This document shows, in pieces, positions 35,544 through 44,747 of a stretch of DNA of 64,000 nucleotides; within the stretch, counting starts at the first letter, position 1, and each line of letters opens with the position of its first letter. The DNA is from Terriglobales bacterium (lineage in GTDB: Bacteria > Acidobacteriota > Terriglobia > Terriglobales > Acidobacteriaceae). The position numbers and the translations under genes are program-made. The notes under the pieces are model-generated. The model saw only the letters and a list, made by a program, of their open reading frames with translations. It searched no databases and had not been told where the DNA came from. The stretch covers positions 62,001 to 126,000 of the forward strand of contig DASSIZ010000013.1 in the NCBI GenBank assembly GCA_035691485.1. Reading direction: 5' to 3'.

Positions 35544-35813
35544 ATGGCTACCCAAATATCCGACTGGCGCGCCGCGATTGATGTTCTCGACGGCCAGCTG
35601 CTGCAGCTTCTTAACATCCGCGCCAAGCTTGCCTGCGAGCTGGCCAAGGTAAAGCGCGAATCCGGCGTCGAGATCGTGGATCCCGAACGCGAGCAGCAGG
35701 TGCTGGCCCGCGTCCGGCAGGGCAATAGCGGCCCCTTCGACCACGATGCCATTACGCGTATCTTCCAGAGCATCATTGCAGAAGCGCGGCGCGTCGAAGC
35801 TGCCATCGAGTAA
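35544..35813 (+). CDS. aroQ: Chorismate mutase, AroQ class
   Basis: Converts chorismate to prephenate, the first step towards phenylalanine and tyrosine. A stand-alone 89-residue AroQ domain: DWRAAIDVLDGQLLQLLNIRAKLACELAKVKRES with the active-site Arg and Lys of helix 1, then DPEREQQVLARVRQ and the last helix FQSIIAEARRVE. AGGAG lies seven bases before the ATG. It is not fused to prephenate dehydratase or dehydrogenase, and no other aromatic-pathway gene is adjacent. Control by the upstream Phe/Tyr attenuator is strongly suggested. Confidence 0.94.
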   Translation: MATQISDWRAAIDVLDGQLLQLLNIRAKLACELAKVKRESGVEIVDPEREQQVLARVRQGNSGPFDHDAITRIFQSIIAEARRVEAAIE

Positions 35814-35889
35814 GGATTGCGGAATCGGGTAATTGCCGAATTGGGTAAATTGCGGCAACCCCCGACGTACCTGTGCCCTCCAATCAGAG

Positions 35890-36066
35890 ATGCTGACTTG
35901 GGCGATCATCTTTGCCGTCTGCGCTCTGATCTTCGGATTGCTGGGCTTCTCCGGCCTGGCCGCGGGCTTTGCCACCATCGCGCGTTTCCTGCTGGCGCTG
36001 TTTCTGATTCTGCTGGTGCTGGTTCTGATCTTTGGCGGAACGCTGTTCCACCCGGCCGTTCATTGA
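35890..36066 (+). CDS. DUF1328 small membrane protein
   Basis: A 58-residue protein with two hydrophobic helices and a glycine-rich turn: MLTWAIIFAVCALIFGLLGFSG, then AGFATIARFLLALFLILLVLVLIFG. This is the compact signature of the DUF1328/YtjA family found in many bacteria, function unknown but often stress-induced. It lies 76 bases after the chorismate mutase stop on the same strand, so it might be in the attenuated transcript. Confidence 0.88.
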   Translation: MLTWAIIFAVCALIFGLLGFSGLAAGFATIARFLLALFLILLVLVLIFGGTLFHPAVH

Positions 36067-36244
36067 GTTTCCCCCCATCAAGTAGCCACTAACGGGATGT
36101 TAGCAGTGTGATGCCTGCGTCCAAAATGACCTCAAGTGTGGTGAATTAGCCACAGCCAAGGAATCACCCGCCGATGTAATCTCTTCATCGTAAAATAGTT
36201 AGAGAATACCGAAACTGGATCCGGTCGGCGCGGGTCTAATCGGT

Positions 36245-37174
36245 ATGGCTGCGCGGAAAGTGAGCGCGACCTCCCTTCTGGCATACGAACAGACAATCCG
36301 CAGCGCGGTTGAATGTCACGGCGTAGGCTTGCATTCGGGAGCGCCCGTGCATTTGCGCATCCTGCCGGCGGCGGCGGGCACCGGCATTGTCTTTCGCCGC
36401 CTGGACCTGGATGGATTCCTGGTTGAAGCCATCAGCCGCAACGTCGCCCGTGTCAGCTACGCCACCAGCTTGATGAAGAAAGGCGTGCTCATCTCCACCA
36501 CTGAGCACCTGCTATCGGCGTTGATCGGCCTGGGCGTGGACAACGCCATCGTCGAACTCGACAACCTGGAGCTGCCAATTCTGGACGGCAGCGCGCGTCC
36601 GTTCATGGACCTGGTGATGAGCGTCGGGCTGAAGAAGCAGAGACGGCGCCGGATTTACCTGCGCATCCGCCGCGAGCTGGAGCTTCGCGAGGCCGGCAAA
36701 TCGCTGGCGGTGTATCCTGCGCCCGGCTATTCGGTTTCCTACACCATCAATTTTCCGCATCCGCTGATCGGCCGCGAAACCTTCGAAGTGGAACTTTCCG
36801 ACGGCCAATACCGCCGCGAGATCGCGCCGGCCCGCACTTTCGGTTTCTTGGAGCAGGAGAAGGCCATGCGCGACCAGGGCCTGATCCGCGGCGCCACGCC
36901 GGAAAACGTCATCGTGCTCACCCGCGACGGCGTGGTCAACGGACCTCTCCGCTACCCGGACGAATTCGTCCGTCACAAGGTGCTGGACCTGATTGGCGAC
37001 CTGGCTCTGCTCGGACGTCGCATCATCGGCCGCGTTGTGGCTGACCGCGCCGGCCACGCCATGCACACCGCGCTGGTCTCTCGCCTGCTGCGCGACCGGA
37101 CGTTGTGGGAGGAAACCGAGGAAGACACGTCCGGGGAGCTCGCCTATTCCGGCGCGGCGGAACTTCGTACTTAA
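36245..37174 (+). CDS. lpxC: UDP-3-O-acyl-N-acetylglucosamine deacetylase
   Basis: LpxC is the zinc deacetylase of the committed step in lipid A synthesis, so the organism makes LPS. 309 residues, family-typical. The N-terminus has VECHGVGLHSGAPV. Zinc ligands lie in ISTTEHLLSALIGLGVDN (His) and RHKVLDLIGDLALLG (His and Asp). The general acid His is in RAGHAMHTALV, and TFGFLEQEKAMRDQGLIRGAT forms part of the acyl pocket. No fusion to FabZ. It appears to be a single gene here. Confidence 0.97.
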   Translation: MAARKVSATSLLAYEQTIRSAVECHGVGLHSGAPVHLRILPAAAGTGIVFRRLDLDGFLVEAISRNVARVSYATSLMKKGVLISTTEHLLSALIGLGVDNAIVELDNLELPILDGSARPFMDLVMSVGLKKQRRRRIYLRIRRELELREAGKSLAVYPAPGYSVSYTINFPHPLIGRETFEVELSDGQYRREIAPARTFGFLEQEKAMRDQGLIRGATPENVIVLTRDGVVNGPLRYPDEFVRHKVLDLIGDLALLGRRIIGRVVADRAGHAMHTALVSRLLRDRTLWEETEEDTSGELAYSGAAELRT

Positions 37175-37205
37175 GACGATCACTGAACGGACTAGCCACT
37201 GATAA

Positions 37206-37264
37206 CCACACGCGATGGCGTGTGCGTATCGCCGTTGGAGCGCGCACGCCCTCGTGCGCGAACA
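37206..37264. repeat. Two adjacent REP-like elements
   Basis: First, CACACGC (37207-37213) / GCGTGTG (37218-37224), related to palindromes at 25087 and 51801. Second, the unit TATCGCCGTTGGAGCGCGC and its tail ACGCCCTCGTGCGCGA (37228-37262), containing CGCGCACG/CGTGCGCG around CCCT; it recurs twice at 40225-40320. They lie between the convergent lpxC and receiver-PilZ genes. Confidence 0.8.
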
Positions 37265-37307
37265 CGCCGCCCTGGCGAGGTGCCTACCCGAAGTTAGAAC
37301 ACGCAAT

Positions 37308-38054
37308 TCAGCTTTGCCAGAACCTGCGTTTCTCGCGCGCCGGCTGGGCCGGCTTCTTTTCTGCCGTCATCGTCTGGGTAAACCAGCGCGCCATATGTTC
37401 TTTGACGGCGTAGGGCGTGTTTTCAAAACGTACGCCGGCCAATCCTTCGCCATCCGCCCAAGCGATGGTCCCCGGAGTCTCAATCCAAGTCTTGGTTCCC
37501 GGCAGCATGAAATGAACCATGGCAACCGCCTTGGTGTCCGGCGGCTTCGACTTGAGGTTCAGCGCCATGCCCCCTTCGCTCAGGTTGACCGCAGTGGCCA
37601 TCAGGTCAAAGCTGCGGCCGGTGTCTTTGTCTTCAAACTTCAGCGTGACCGCCATGTCCACCGGGTGGCGGTAGTAGCGGCGGCGCTCGGCCAGCATCAT
37701 GCCGTGGACGGCGCGGAAGCTGTGCTTGGCGCGGTCGGCGGTGATCGGTTTCTCCAGCGCCAGGTTGGCGCCCAGCTCGAAGGCGATGCGCACGCTGGTG
37801 ATGCCGTTGATGATGGCGAAAGTAGTGGAAGTCTTGTTGGACGGGCTCTGGCGTACCGTGCGCAACACGTCAACCGCGCCCTGGACGTCGTCGCAGTCGA
37901 TGATGATAGCGTCCCACTTGCGGCGCGCCAGCTGCTCGCCTGCCTTGTCGGACCCGTTGCAGACCTCGACGTCGATCTCGAGGTCGGTGAGCACCCGCCG
38001 CAAGACGCGGATTACATCATCGTCACGGCTGAGCAGCAGTGACTGTAACGCCAT
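37308..38054 (-). CDS. Response-regulator receiver fused to a PilZ domain
   Basis: A 248-residue two-domain protein. The receiver domain (about 1-115) reads LQSLLLSRDDDVIRVLRRVL with acidic residues, WDAIIIDCDDVQG with the likely phospho-Asp region, and EKPIT near its end (the conserved Lys-Pro). The PilZ domain (about 128-225) has RRRYYRHPVDMAVTL (RxxxR) and VNLSEGGMAL (NxSxxG), both canonical, so c-di-GMP binding is likely. It probably links phosphorelay and c-di-GMP signals; no kinase is adjacent. The start is at 38054. Confidence 0.88.
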   Translation of the reverse strand: MALQSLLLSRDDDVIRVLRRVLTDLEIDVEVCNGSDKAGEQLARRKWDAIIIDCDDVQGAVDVLRTVRQSPSNKTSTTFAIINGITSVRIAFELGANLALEKPITADRAKHSFRAVHGMMLAERRRYYRHPVDMAVTLKFEDKDTGRSFDLMATAVNLSEGGMALNLKSKPPDTKAVAMVHFMLPGTKTWIETPGTIAWADGEGLAGVRFENTPYAVKEHMARWFTQTMTAEKKPAQPAREKRRFWQS

Positions 38055-38184
38055 GAATGCCCTAACCCCGCAGGAGGCGCTGAGCTTCGATTCTATGCCA
38101 TGTGACAACAGTTCGCATTGTCCAACAAGTTACTATCGTGTCTCTCTTGCTCCGTGACGACGAAAACTGGAAACTAGGGCGAGC

Positions 38185-38676
38185 ATGCGCAAGAACGTGT
38201 ATCTCTCGCTGGGTTCCAACGTGGGCGATCGCGCCGGCAACCTGCGCGAGGCCCTGCGCCGGCTGGGGGAATTGGGCGAGGTGGCCGCGGTCTCCTCGTA
38301 TTACGAAACCGAGCCCGTCGATTTCCTGGCCCAACCCTGGTTCCTGAACTGCGCCGTCGTGGTCGCAACCGACAAAATGCCGCGCCAGTTCCTGGGTGCG
38401 CTGCAGAAGATCGAGCAGGAGATGGGACGCAAGCGGGTGCAGCCCAAAGGTCCCCGGGTGATCGACCTCGATATCCTGATGTTCGGTTCGGCGGTGGTGG
38501 ATACCGCGCAACTGACCATCCCGCATCCGGCGATGCACGAGCGCCGCTTCGTGCTGGAACCGCTGGCCGAGATCGCGCCTGAGGCCCGTCACCCGGTCTT
38601 CAAGCGGACCGTGCGCGAGCTGCGCGACGCGCTACCTCCGGGACAGCAGGTGAAGAAGGTAGCTGGTAGTTCGTAG
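38185..38676 (+). CDS. folK: 2-amino-4-hydroxy-6-hydroxymethyldihydropteridine pyrophosphokinase
   Basis: FolK transfers pyrophosphate from ATP to the pterin in folate synthesis. 163 residues with the family pattern: VYLSLGSNVGDRAGNLREAL, SSYYETEPVDFLAQPWFLNC, IEQEMGRKR...KGPRVIDLDIL (the signature), then IPHPAMHERRFVLEPLAEIAP. The last residues (KKVAGSS) come from a GGTAGCTGGTAG-type intergenic repeat. No folB or folP adjacent. Divergent from the receiver-PilZ gene. Confidence 0.96.
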   Translation: MRKNVYLSLGSNVGDRAGNLREALRRLGELGEVAAVSSYYETEPVDFLAQPWFLNCAVVVATDKMPRQFLGALQKIEQEMGRKRVQPKGPRVIDLDILMFGSAVVDTAQLTIPHPAMHERRFVLEPLAEIAPEARHPVFKRTVRELRDALPPGQQVKKVAGSS

Positions 38677-38698
38677 CTGGTGGGTGGGAGCTGCTGAC
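38654..38698. repeat. GGTAGCTGGTAGTTCGTAG-type repeat at the folK end
   Basis: The tract GGTAGCTGGTAGTTCGTAGC and following GTGGGTGGG supply the folK stop codon. Related low-complexity strings are at 34098-34118, 38742-38760 (reverse) and 39450-39475. Confidence 0.5.
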
Positions 38699-38753
38699 TC
38701 AGGAAACTCCTGGTTCTGCAGACTTCCCCGTTCGACGACCAGCGGCCAACTAC

Positions 38754-39419
38754 CTACCACGGGCGGTTTTCGCCGCTCCAATTGGGATGCGTTTCGGGGA
38801 CGACCACTACCTGGAAGACGCCGCCGATGTCGGCGGGATCATCGTGGCCGTTGACGAATGAAACCTCGCGCTCCTTGCCGGTGCGCAGCGGGTCCACAAG
38901 TTTCATTTCCTTGATCTGGAACATGCGCTGGCCGTTGGGGTAGATGTACTCGTCGTAGGTGACGGCGCGAACCACCAGCGCGCGTGATTTCCAGAACAGC
39001 AGCACCGGCCGGCCGAGACGCAGGGGCGCGATCAGGTCGTCGGGAATGGTGGGCGCGCCGGAGACGATGTGCGACTCCAGGCGCACGTGCCGTCCATCGT
39101 CGAGCACGTAGCCGCCGTTCACCCACTTAGCGAGCGACTCCAGGCTAGGTGCTTCGTCGATGCAGACCTCGCCGTAATTGGCTTTCTGCACCCAGGCATT
39201 CTGCTTGATGGTGACCTGCTGCGACTTCAGCATTGCCTCGACGGCGACCGCCCATGCCCAATTGGTGCATTTCTGTGCCGGAGTGGGCAGCCAGAACACC
39301 GCCAGCTCGACGTTCTGGTCCTGCAAGCGCACCAGTGGCGCGGTTTTGGGCTTCTTGCCCGCCGCCAACGGCAGCGCAATCGCAATTGCGAAACACAGGA
39401 TCAGACCGCGGCGAATCAC
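38754..39419 (-). CDS. Exported papain-fold-like protein, probably inactive
   Basis: A 221-residue exported protein. GTG 39419 gives a signal peptide (GLILCFAIAIALPLAAG). A TTG at 39449 is in frame but lies in repeat sequence. The middle resembles C39/AvrRpt2-like cysteine peptidases: QKCTNWAWAVAVEAML at about 50-65 where active members have W-C-W, and GRPVLLFWKSRALVVRAVTYDEY where they have a His in place of the Arg. If that alignment is right both catalytic residues are missing. The family is inferred from pattern only; function unknown. Confidence 0.6.
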   Translation of the reverse strand: MIRRGLILCFAIAIALPLAAGKKPKTAPLVRLQDQNVELAVFWLPTPAQKCTNWAWAVAVEAMLKSQQVTIKQNAWVQKANYGEVCIDEAPSLESLAKWVNGGYVLDDGRHVRLESHIVSGAPTIPDDLIAPLRLGRPVLLFWKSRALVVRAVTYDEYIYPNGQRMFQIKEMKLVDPLRTGKEREVSFVNGHDDPADIGGVFQVVVVPETHPNWSGENRPW

Positions 39420-39515
39420 AGACCGCAGCCTAACGCCGATGGAACACAAATGGTAGTTGGTAAATGGTAGCTGGGGGCCGGCAGATGCTGGCTCGGAGGT
39501 TGAGCAGTGACAGGC

Positions 39516-40100
39516 TTATTTCGATAAGCCCGCCAGCGCATCTCGAAACAGCGTGTCGAAGCTCCGATCGTTATCGCCGCGTGCGGCCGCCGCGACCGCG
39601 CGTTCGGCTGCCGCGCGCTGGTATCCCAGGTTCACCAGCGCCGACAGCACATCTTCTTCGGCGGGGGTGGCGGTTGCGACCGCCGGCGCCGCGCCAAAGC
39701 CTTCCAGCTTGTCGCGGAGTTCCAGCACCATGCGCTCCGCGGTTTTTTTGCCGATGCCGGGAATGCGCGTGAGCCGCGCGACATCGTTACCGCGGATGGC
39801 GCTCACCATGTCCGCTGTGGGCATGCCGCTCAGGATGGTGATGGCCAGCTTGGGCCCGATGCCGCTGACGGAAATCAGTTTCTCGAACAGCTGCTTCTCT
39901 TCCGCTCGCAGAAAGCCGAACAGCGCAATCGCATCCTCGCGCACATGGGTATGGATGTACAACGCGACATCGTGACCGGAGGCGGGCAGGTCGGAAAAGG
40001 TCGGCACCGTGATGGTGACGTCGTAGCCGACGCCGCCGGTTTCGACGATCGCCTGGTTGGGGTGCTTGGCGATCAACTTGCCGCGTAGGTGGGCAATCAT
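39516..40100 (-). CDS. ruvA: Holliday junction branch-migration protein RuvA
   Basis: RuvA binds Holliday junctions and loads the RuvB motor. A 194-residue protein: N-terminal OB fold (MIAHLRGKLIAKHPNQAIVETGGVGYDV), two helix-hairpin-helix motifs (LISVSGIGPKLAITILSG and LTRIPGIGKKTAERMVLEL), an Ala-rich linker and the RuvB-contacting domain III (DVLSALVNLGYQRAAAERAVAAAAR). ruvB and ruvC are not adjacent. A tract of AGGCTCCAGGC-type repeats lies immediately upstream. Confidence 0.97.
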   Translation of the reverse strand: MIAHLRGKLIAKHPNQAIVETGGVGYDVTITVPTFSDLPASGHDVALYIHTHVREDAIALFGFLRAEEKQLFEKLISVSGIGPKLAITILSGMPTADMVSAIRGNDVARLTRIPGIGKKTAERMVLELRDKLEGFGAAPAVATATPAEEDVLSALVNLGYQRAAAERAVAAAARGDNDRSFDTLFRDALAGLSK

Positions 40101-40103
40101 GTG

Positions 40104-40140
40104 AGGCTAAGGCTCCAGGCACAAGGCTCTAGGCTTGGGG
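40104..40140. repeat. AGGCTCCAGGCACAAGGCTCTAGGC tract upstream of ruvA
   Basis: A low-complexity tract much like the one at 25051-25082 inside yidD. It starts four bases upstream of the ruvA ATG. Confidence 0.55.
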
Positions 40141-40224
40141 AATATTAGACCGTGCTGCCGTTCGCATGCACGCTCATTCAGCAGCTGCGAAAATTTGTAC
40201 TAAAGCCCGATTCACTTTTCGTCT

Positions 40225-40320
40225 GCGTATCGCCGTTGGAGCGCGCACGCCCTCCTGCGCGAGCACCCGCGTCGCGCGTGTATATCGCCGTTGGAGCGCG
40301 CACGCCCTCGTGCGCGAGCA
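40225..40320. repeat. Two direct copies of the TATCGCCGTTGGAGCGCGC repeat
   Basis: Copies at about 40228-40264 and 40283-40319, about 55 bases apart, each with the CGCGCACG-CCCT-CGTGCGCG palindrome (the first has one change). A third copy is at 37228-37262. They lie upstream of the kinase gene. Confidence 0.82.
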
Positions 40321-40378
40321 TTTGACCGTTCCCGTTGCTCCCTCGTACGATGACTCAATCTTCGTGGGGCAGCCGTAA

Positions 40379-43003
40379 ATGGAAGGACAAGTCGTTTCAC
40401 ACTACCGCATCCTGTCGCGCCTGGGCAGCGGCGGCATGGGCATCGTTTATGCGGCGGAAGACACTGTCCTCGGCCGCCAGGTGGCGCTTAAGTTCCTTCC
40501 TCGGGACACGGAGGCTGACCCGCACGCGCTGGAGAGGCTACGCCGCGAGGCGCGCGCCGCCTCGGCGCTCAATCACGAATCCATTTGCACGATTTATGAA
40601 GTCGGCGACCACGACGGCCGCCACTTCATCTCCATGGAGCTGCTGGATGGCACGACGTTGGACGCGCGCCTGCGTTCCGGCCCGCTGCCCGTGGGCGATG
40701 TGCTCGAGATGGGCATCCAGATTGCCGATGCGCTGGACGCCGCACACCAGCTCGGCATCGTTCATCGCGACATCAAGCCGGCCAACATTTTTGTGACCAA
40801 GCGGGGACGGGTGAAGGTGCTGGATTTCGGGCTGGCAACCGTGCACGTGGATCGCCATGCCGCGCAGACCGTCACCGCCTCCGCACCGGACCCGCGCCTG
40901 ACCAGCCCCGGCACGGCGGTCGGCACCGTCGCCTACATGTCGCCGGAACAGGCGCGCGGAGAGGACCTGGATCCGCGGTCGGACTTGTTTTCCTTTGGCA
41001 CCCTGCTGTACGAGATGTCCACCGGCGTCCTTCCCTTCGACGGCAAAACCACGGCCGTGATGTTTGCCGCCATATTGGACAAGACGCCGGCGCCGGCGTC
41101 CTCGGTGAATCCGGCTGTGCCGGCCCGGCTGGAGGAGATCCTGGAAAAATCGCTGGAGAAGGAGCGCGATCTCCGCTACCAGACCGCGGCCGAACTGCGG
41201 GGTGACCTGAAGCGCTTGAGGCGCGACACGGAGTCGGGTCGCACGGCGGCGGCGCAGCGCAGCAGCAAGTCAATTCCGGCCGCGGTGGCGACGAAGAAGA
41301 AATTATGGCCGATCGCGGCCATCGCGGCGGGCCTGATCATTGTCGCGGCACTTGGGGCATATTTTTATTCCGCGCGCACCAGGCCGAATGTGGTTACGCC
41401 ACAGAACTTGACGATTACGCGGTTGACTGACAACGGTCACGTGCATGATGCCGCTATTTCGCCGGACGGAAAGTGGCTGGCCATGATGCGCCATGACGCC
41501 CACACCGCCGCTCTCTGGGTGAAGCAGGTCGCCACCGGCGCCGAGACGCGCGTCGTTGAACCGCAGGAGGGCGACTTTTCCGATCTTGCCTTTAGTCCCG
41601 ACGGTAACTACCTCTACTACGCGTTTCGCGCCGAGGGGAAGGCGCAGGAATCGGTATACGTGATTCCGTCACTCGGGGGTGCGCCGCGCGTGGTGATCAG
41701 CAACACCTCAACCGGTGTTGCTCTCTCGCCCGACGGCCGGCAGGTTGCCTTCCTGCGCGAAGTGGGCGGGCGCGACCGGGTTCTAATCGCCGACGTCAAT
41801 GACAATGGCGAGAAAGTCGTCGCCGAGTACCCGCATCTTTACAAGGTGCCGCCCTCCTGGTCAGCGGATGGCAAAACCCTGCTGCTGACCGTCGACCTGT
41901 TTACCGAAAAGGGCTTGGGGGCGTTGCTGCTGCAGCCGGTTGCTGGTGGACGCGCGCGGGAAATCGCGCAGCATGGACAGGTTCCGGCAGCGCAGTGGCT
42001 GCCCGACGGAACCGGGATAGTGTGGCTGGAAAAATCGCCGGAGACGCAGGGCCGCTCGCAAATTTATTTTCGCGCCGAAACTTCCGGCCCGCCCGTTCGC
42101 CTGACCAATGACCTCAACGATTATGGCGACGTGCTCAGCGTCGTCCACGACGGGAAAGGAATTGTGGCAGTGCAAACCGAGGCGACCACGACCGTGTACG
42201 CCGGCGATATCGCCAGCCTTGCCGGTTTCGACCAGCTGCAGCCGGTGACGGGCGCATCATCGGAGCGGGACGTGGCCGACTGGACCCCCGAGGGCAAGAT
42301 CGTGGTTCAGGATGATTCCGGACATTTGGCGCTGCTCGACCCGGATGGGTCCGGCATTGTCCGCCTGCCGACCCAGGATTACAGTGTCGCCGCCAGCGTT
42401 TGCGGCGATGGCAAGTCATTCCTCTACTCGCGCCTGACGCACAATGCCCTGCACGTTGCGCGCGCTCCGATTGGGGGCGGACGCGAAACCGATCTGACCT
42501 CTGGCCGCATGGACTATCAACCGGTCTGCTCTCCCGACGGCGCCTGGGCGTTGTATTTGACCCACGATAGCGGCGCCTGGAAGTTGATGCGGGTTTCCAC
42601 CTCCGGCGGCAACAGTGTTGTGGTCGGCGAAAACGGGCCCTGGTATCCGAGCATCTCCGGCGATGGCAAGTACATCGGATGCCGGGCGGGCAATGACGAA
42701 GACCATCCCAAATACGTGGTGATGAACGCCGAAGGGGGCGCGCCGGTGCACGAGTTCGACGCGCCTCCCGGCGCCCGTCTTTTTCAGCTTGCCCGCGACA
42801 CCTCCGGCTTCTATTACTCCCGGCGCAATGGCGACGTCGACAATCTGTGGTATCAAGCGATGGCGGGAACTCCGCCGCGGCAGGTGACTCACTTCACCAG
42901 CGACCACATTTACGCCTTTGCATTTTCGCGCGACGGCAAGCGCCTGGCGCTGACTCGCGGCAACGACAAACAGGATGCCGTCATGCTCAGCAACTTCCGT
43001 TGA
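40379..43003 (+). CDS. Membrane Ser/Thr protein kinase with TolB-like beta-propeller
   Basis: An 874-residue sensor kinase of the kind common in Acidobacteriota. Kinase domain about residues 8-280: glycine loop [21 protein letters not shown] with the ATP-binding Lys, [12 protein letters not shown] catalytic loop, [31 protein letters not shown]. One transmembrane helix at about 305-327 ([20 protein letters not shown]). The extracytoplasmic part has repeated WD40/TolB-like blades ([51 protein letters not shown]). All catalytic residues are present. Ligand and substrates unknown. Confidence 0.94.
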   Translation: MEGQVVSHYRILSRLGSGGMGIVYAAEDTVLGRQVALKFLPRDTEADPHALERLRREARAASALNHESICTIYEVGDHDGRHFISMELLDGTTLDARLRSGPLPVGDVLEMGIQIADALDAAHQLGIVHRDIKPANIFVTKRGRVKVLDFGLATVHVDRHAAQTVTASAPDPRLTSPGTAVGTVAYMSPEQARGEDLDPRSDLFSFGTLLYEMSTGVLPFDGKTTAVMFAAILDKTPAPASSVNPAVPARLEEILEKSLEKERDLRYQTAAELRGDLKRLRRDTESGRTAAAQRSSKSIPAAVATKKKLWPIAAIAAGLIIVAALGAYFYSARTRPNVVTPQNLTITRLTDNGHVHDAAISPDGKWLAMMRHDAHTAALWVKQVATGAETRVVEPQEGDFSDLAFSPDGNYLYYAFRAEGKAQESVYVIPSLGGAPRVVISNTSTGVALSPDGRQVAFLREVGGRDRVLIADVNDNGEKVVAEYPHLYKVPPSWSADGKTLLLTVDLFTEKGLGALLLQPVAGGRAREIAQHGQVPAAQWLPDGTGIVWLEKSPETQGRSQIYFRAETSGPPVRLTNDLNDYGDVLSVVHDGKGIVAVQTEATTTVYAGDIASLAGFDQLQPVTGASSERDVADWTPEGKIVVQDDSGHLALLDPDGSGIVRLPTQDYSVAASVCGDGKSFLYSRLTHNALHVARAPIGGGRETDLTSGRMDYQPVCSPDGAWALYLTHDSGAWKLMRVSTSGGNSVVVGENGPWYPSISGDGKYIGCRAGNDEDHPKYVVMNAEGGAPVHEFDAPPGARLFQLARDTSGFYYSRRNGDVDNLWYQAMAGTPPRQVTHFTSDHIYAFAFSRDGKRLALTRGNDKQDAVMLSNFR

Positions 43004-43082
43004 CGCAATGGAAATGGGAGTTGCAGAAAATTGAAACCAAGGGGGATTCCTCCCCGCAAAATTCACCTTAGGAGGATGGCAC

Positions 43083-44744
43083 ATGAGGTCCTGCCGTTAC
43101 GCAACGCTGAAAATTGTATTGACGCTCGCAGTGCTTCTTCTCTCAGGCGCTGCCTTCGCGCAGCACGAGCACGCCGCCGGCTCCGGCAAGTCGGTGTGCG
43201 GTGAGAGCGGCTTCGGGGCGGCGCATCACCCGGTGAAGACGGCCAGCGCCGAGGCACAGAAGTTATTCGACCAGGGCCTCGCGCTCGATTACGGCTTCAA
43301 CCACAACGAGGCGGAGAAATGTTTTCAGCAGGCCGCGAAGCTGGATCCGGACATGGCGATGGCGTACTGGGGAATCGCGCTGGTCGTGGGACCGAATTAC
43401 AACCTGCCGGTTGATGCGGAACGCGAAAAGCAGGCCTACGAAGCCATCCAAAAAGCGCGGCAACTCGCCGCCAACGGCCCCGCGGTCGAGCGCGACTACA
43501 TTGAGGCGCTGGCCAGGCGCTACACCAACCAGCCGACGAAGGACTATCACCCGCTCGACGTTGCCTACAACGATGCCATGCGCGATCTGGCGAACAAATA
43601 TCCCGACGACCTTGATGCGGCCACACTCTTCGCCGAGAGCGGCATGAACCTGCGCCCGTGGAGGCTGTGGAAGCACGACGGCACGTCGGAACCCGGCACC
43701 GAAGAAATTGTCGCCACCCTGCAGTCGGTGCTGCAGCGCGATCCCGATCATCTCGGCGCGAACCATTTCTACATTCACGCCGTGGAGGCCTCGAACCATC
43801 CTGATGTTGCCCTGCCGTCGGCGGAGCGTCTTGCCGGCTTGGCGCCGAAATCCGGCCACCTGGTGCACATGCCAGGTCACATCTACATCCGCACCGGCAT
43901 GCATGAAGTCTCTGCCAAGACCAACGTCGCCGCCGCCTCCGCCGACGAGGCCTACATCGCGGAGACCCAGCCGCAGGGCATTTACCCGATGATGTATTAC
44001 ACCCACAACCTGCACTTCATCGCTTTCGAGAACGCAATGATCGGCCGCTACGCGGATTCACTCGCGGGCGCCAAACGGGTGCAGGAGCATGTTGGGCCGC
44101 ACGTCAAGGAAATGGCGCTGCTCGACAGCTTCAATTTCATGCCGTTGCTGGTGATGGTGCGCTTCCGCAAGTGGGACGACGTTCTCGCCTTGCCGCAACC
44201 CGACGACGCTCTCCCCATGAGCAATGGAGCGTGGCACTACGCGCGCGGCCTGGCGCTCGCCAGCCGGGGCAAGCTGGCGGAAGCGAAAGCAGAACTGCAA
44301 GCGCTGCAGAAACTCGCGCCGGCCATGGCGAAGGTCCCCACCATGGCCCCTGGACCGAACAACGCAACCATAATTCCTGCTCTCGAAGCGCATCTGGTGG
44401 AGAGCCGCATCGCCTGGGCGCAGGGCAACAAGGACGCCGCCATCCAGCACATGCGCGAAGCGGTCAAGCTGCAGGACGACATGGATTACACCGAGCCTCC
44501 CGACTGGTTTTATCCGACGCGCGAGTCGCTCGGCGGCGAGCTGTTGCAGGCGGGCCGCGCGGCGGAAGCGGAGAAGGTTTTTCGTGACGATTTGCAGCGC
44601 AACCCGCGCAATCCGCGCTCGCTGTTTGGGCTGATGCGCGCGCTCCAGGCACAAGGACGCGAGCACGACGCCGAGTGGGTCGGCCAGCAGTTCGACGCCG
44701 CCTGGAAGGATGCCGACACGAAGTTGAGAGTGGAAGACCTGTGA
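43083..44744 (+). CDS. Exported tetratricopeptide-repeat protein
   Basis: A 553-residue exported protein; AGGAGG lies seven bases before the ATG, and a signal peptide (IVLTLAVLLLSGAAFAQ) follows. TPR-like helices are visible: AQKLFDQGLALDYGFNHNEAEKCFQQAAKLDPDMAMAYWG and, near the end, GELLQAGRAAEAEKVFRDDLQRNPRNPRSLFGL. A His-rich middle part (DHLGANHFYIHAVEASNHP, HLVHMPGHIYIRTG) is conserved-looking and could bind metal. Relatives are abundant in Acidobacteriota, function unknown. It follows the kinase gene by 79 bases and may be its target or partner. Confidence 0.85.
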   Translation: MRSCRYATLKIVLTLAVLLLSGAAFAQHEHAAGSGKSVCGESGFGAAHHPVKTASAEAQKLFDQGLALDYGFNHNEAEKCFQQAAKLDPDMAMAYWGIALVVGPNYNLPVDAEREKQAYEAIQKARQLAANGPAVERDYIEALARRYTNQPTKDYHPLDVAYNDAMRDLANKYPDDLDAATLFAESGMNLRPWRLWKHDGTSEPGTEEIVATLQSVLQRDPDHLGANHFYIHAVEASNHPDVALPSAERLAGLAPKSGHLVHMPGHIYIRTGMHEVSAKTNVAAASADEAYIAETQPQGIYPMMYYTHNLHFIAFENAMIGRYADSLAGAKRVQEHVGPHVKEMALLDSFNFMPLLVMVRFRKWDDVLALPQPDDALPMSNGAWHYARGLALASRGKLAEAKAELQALQKLAPAMAKVPTMAPGPNNATIIPALEAHLVESRIAWAQGNKDAAIQHMREAVKLQDDMDYTEPPDWFYPTRESLGGELLQAGRAAEAEKVFRDDLQRNPRNPRSLFGLMRALQAQGREHDAEWVGQQFDAAWKDADTKLRVEDL

Positions 44745-44747
44745 GGG

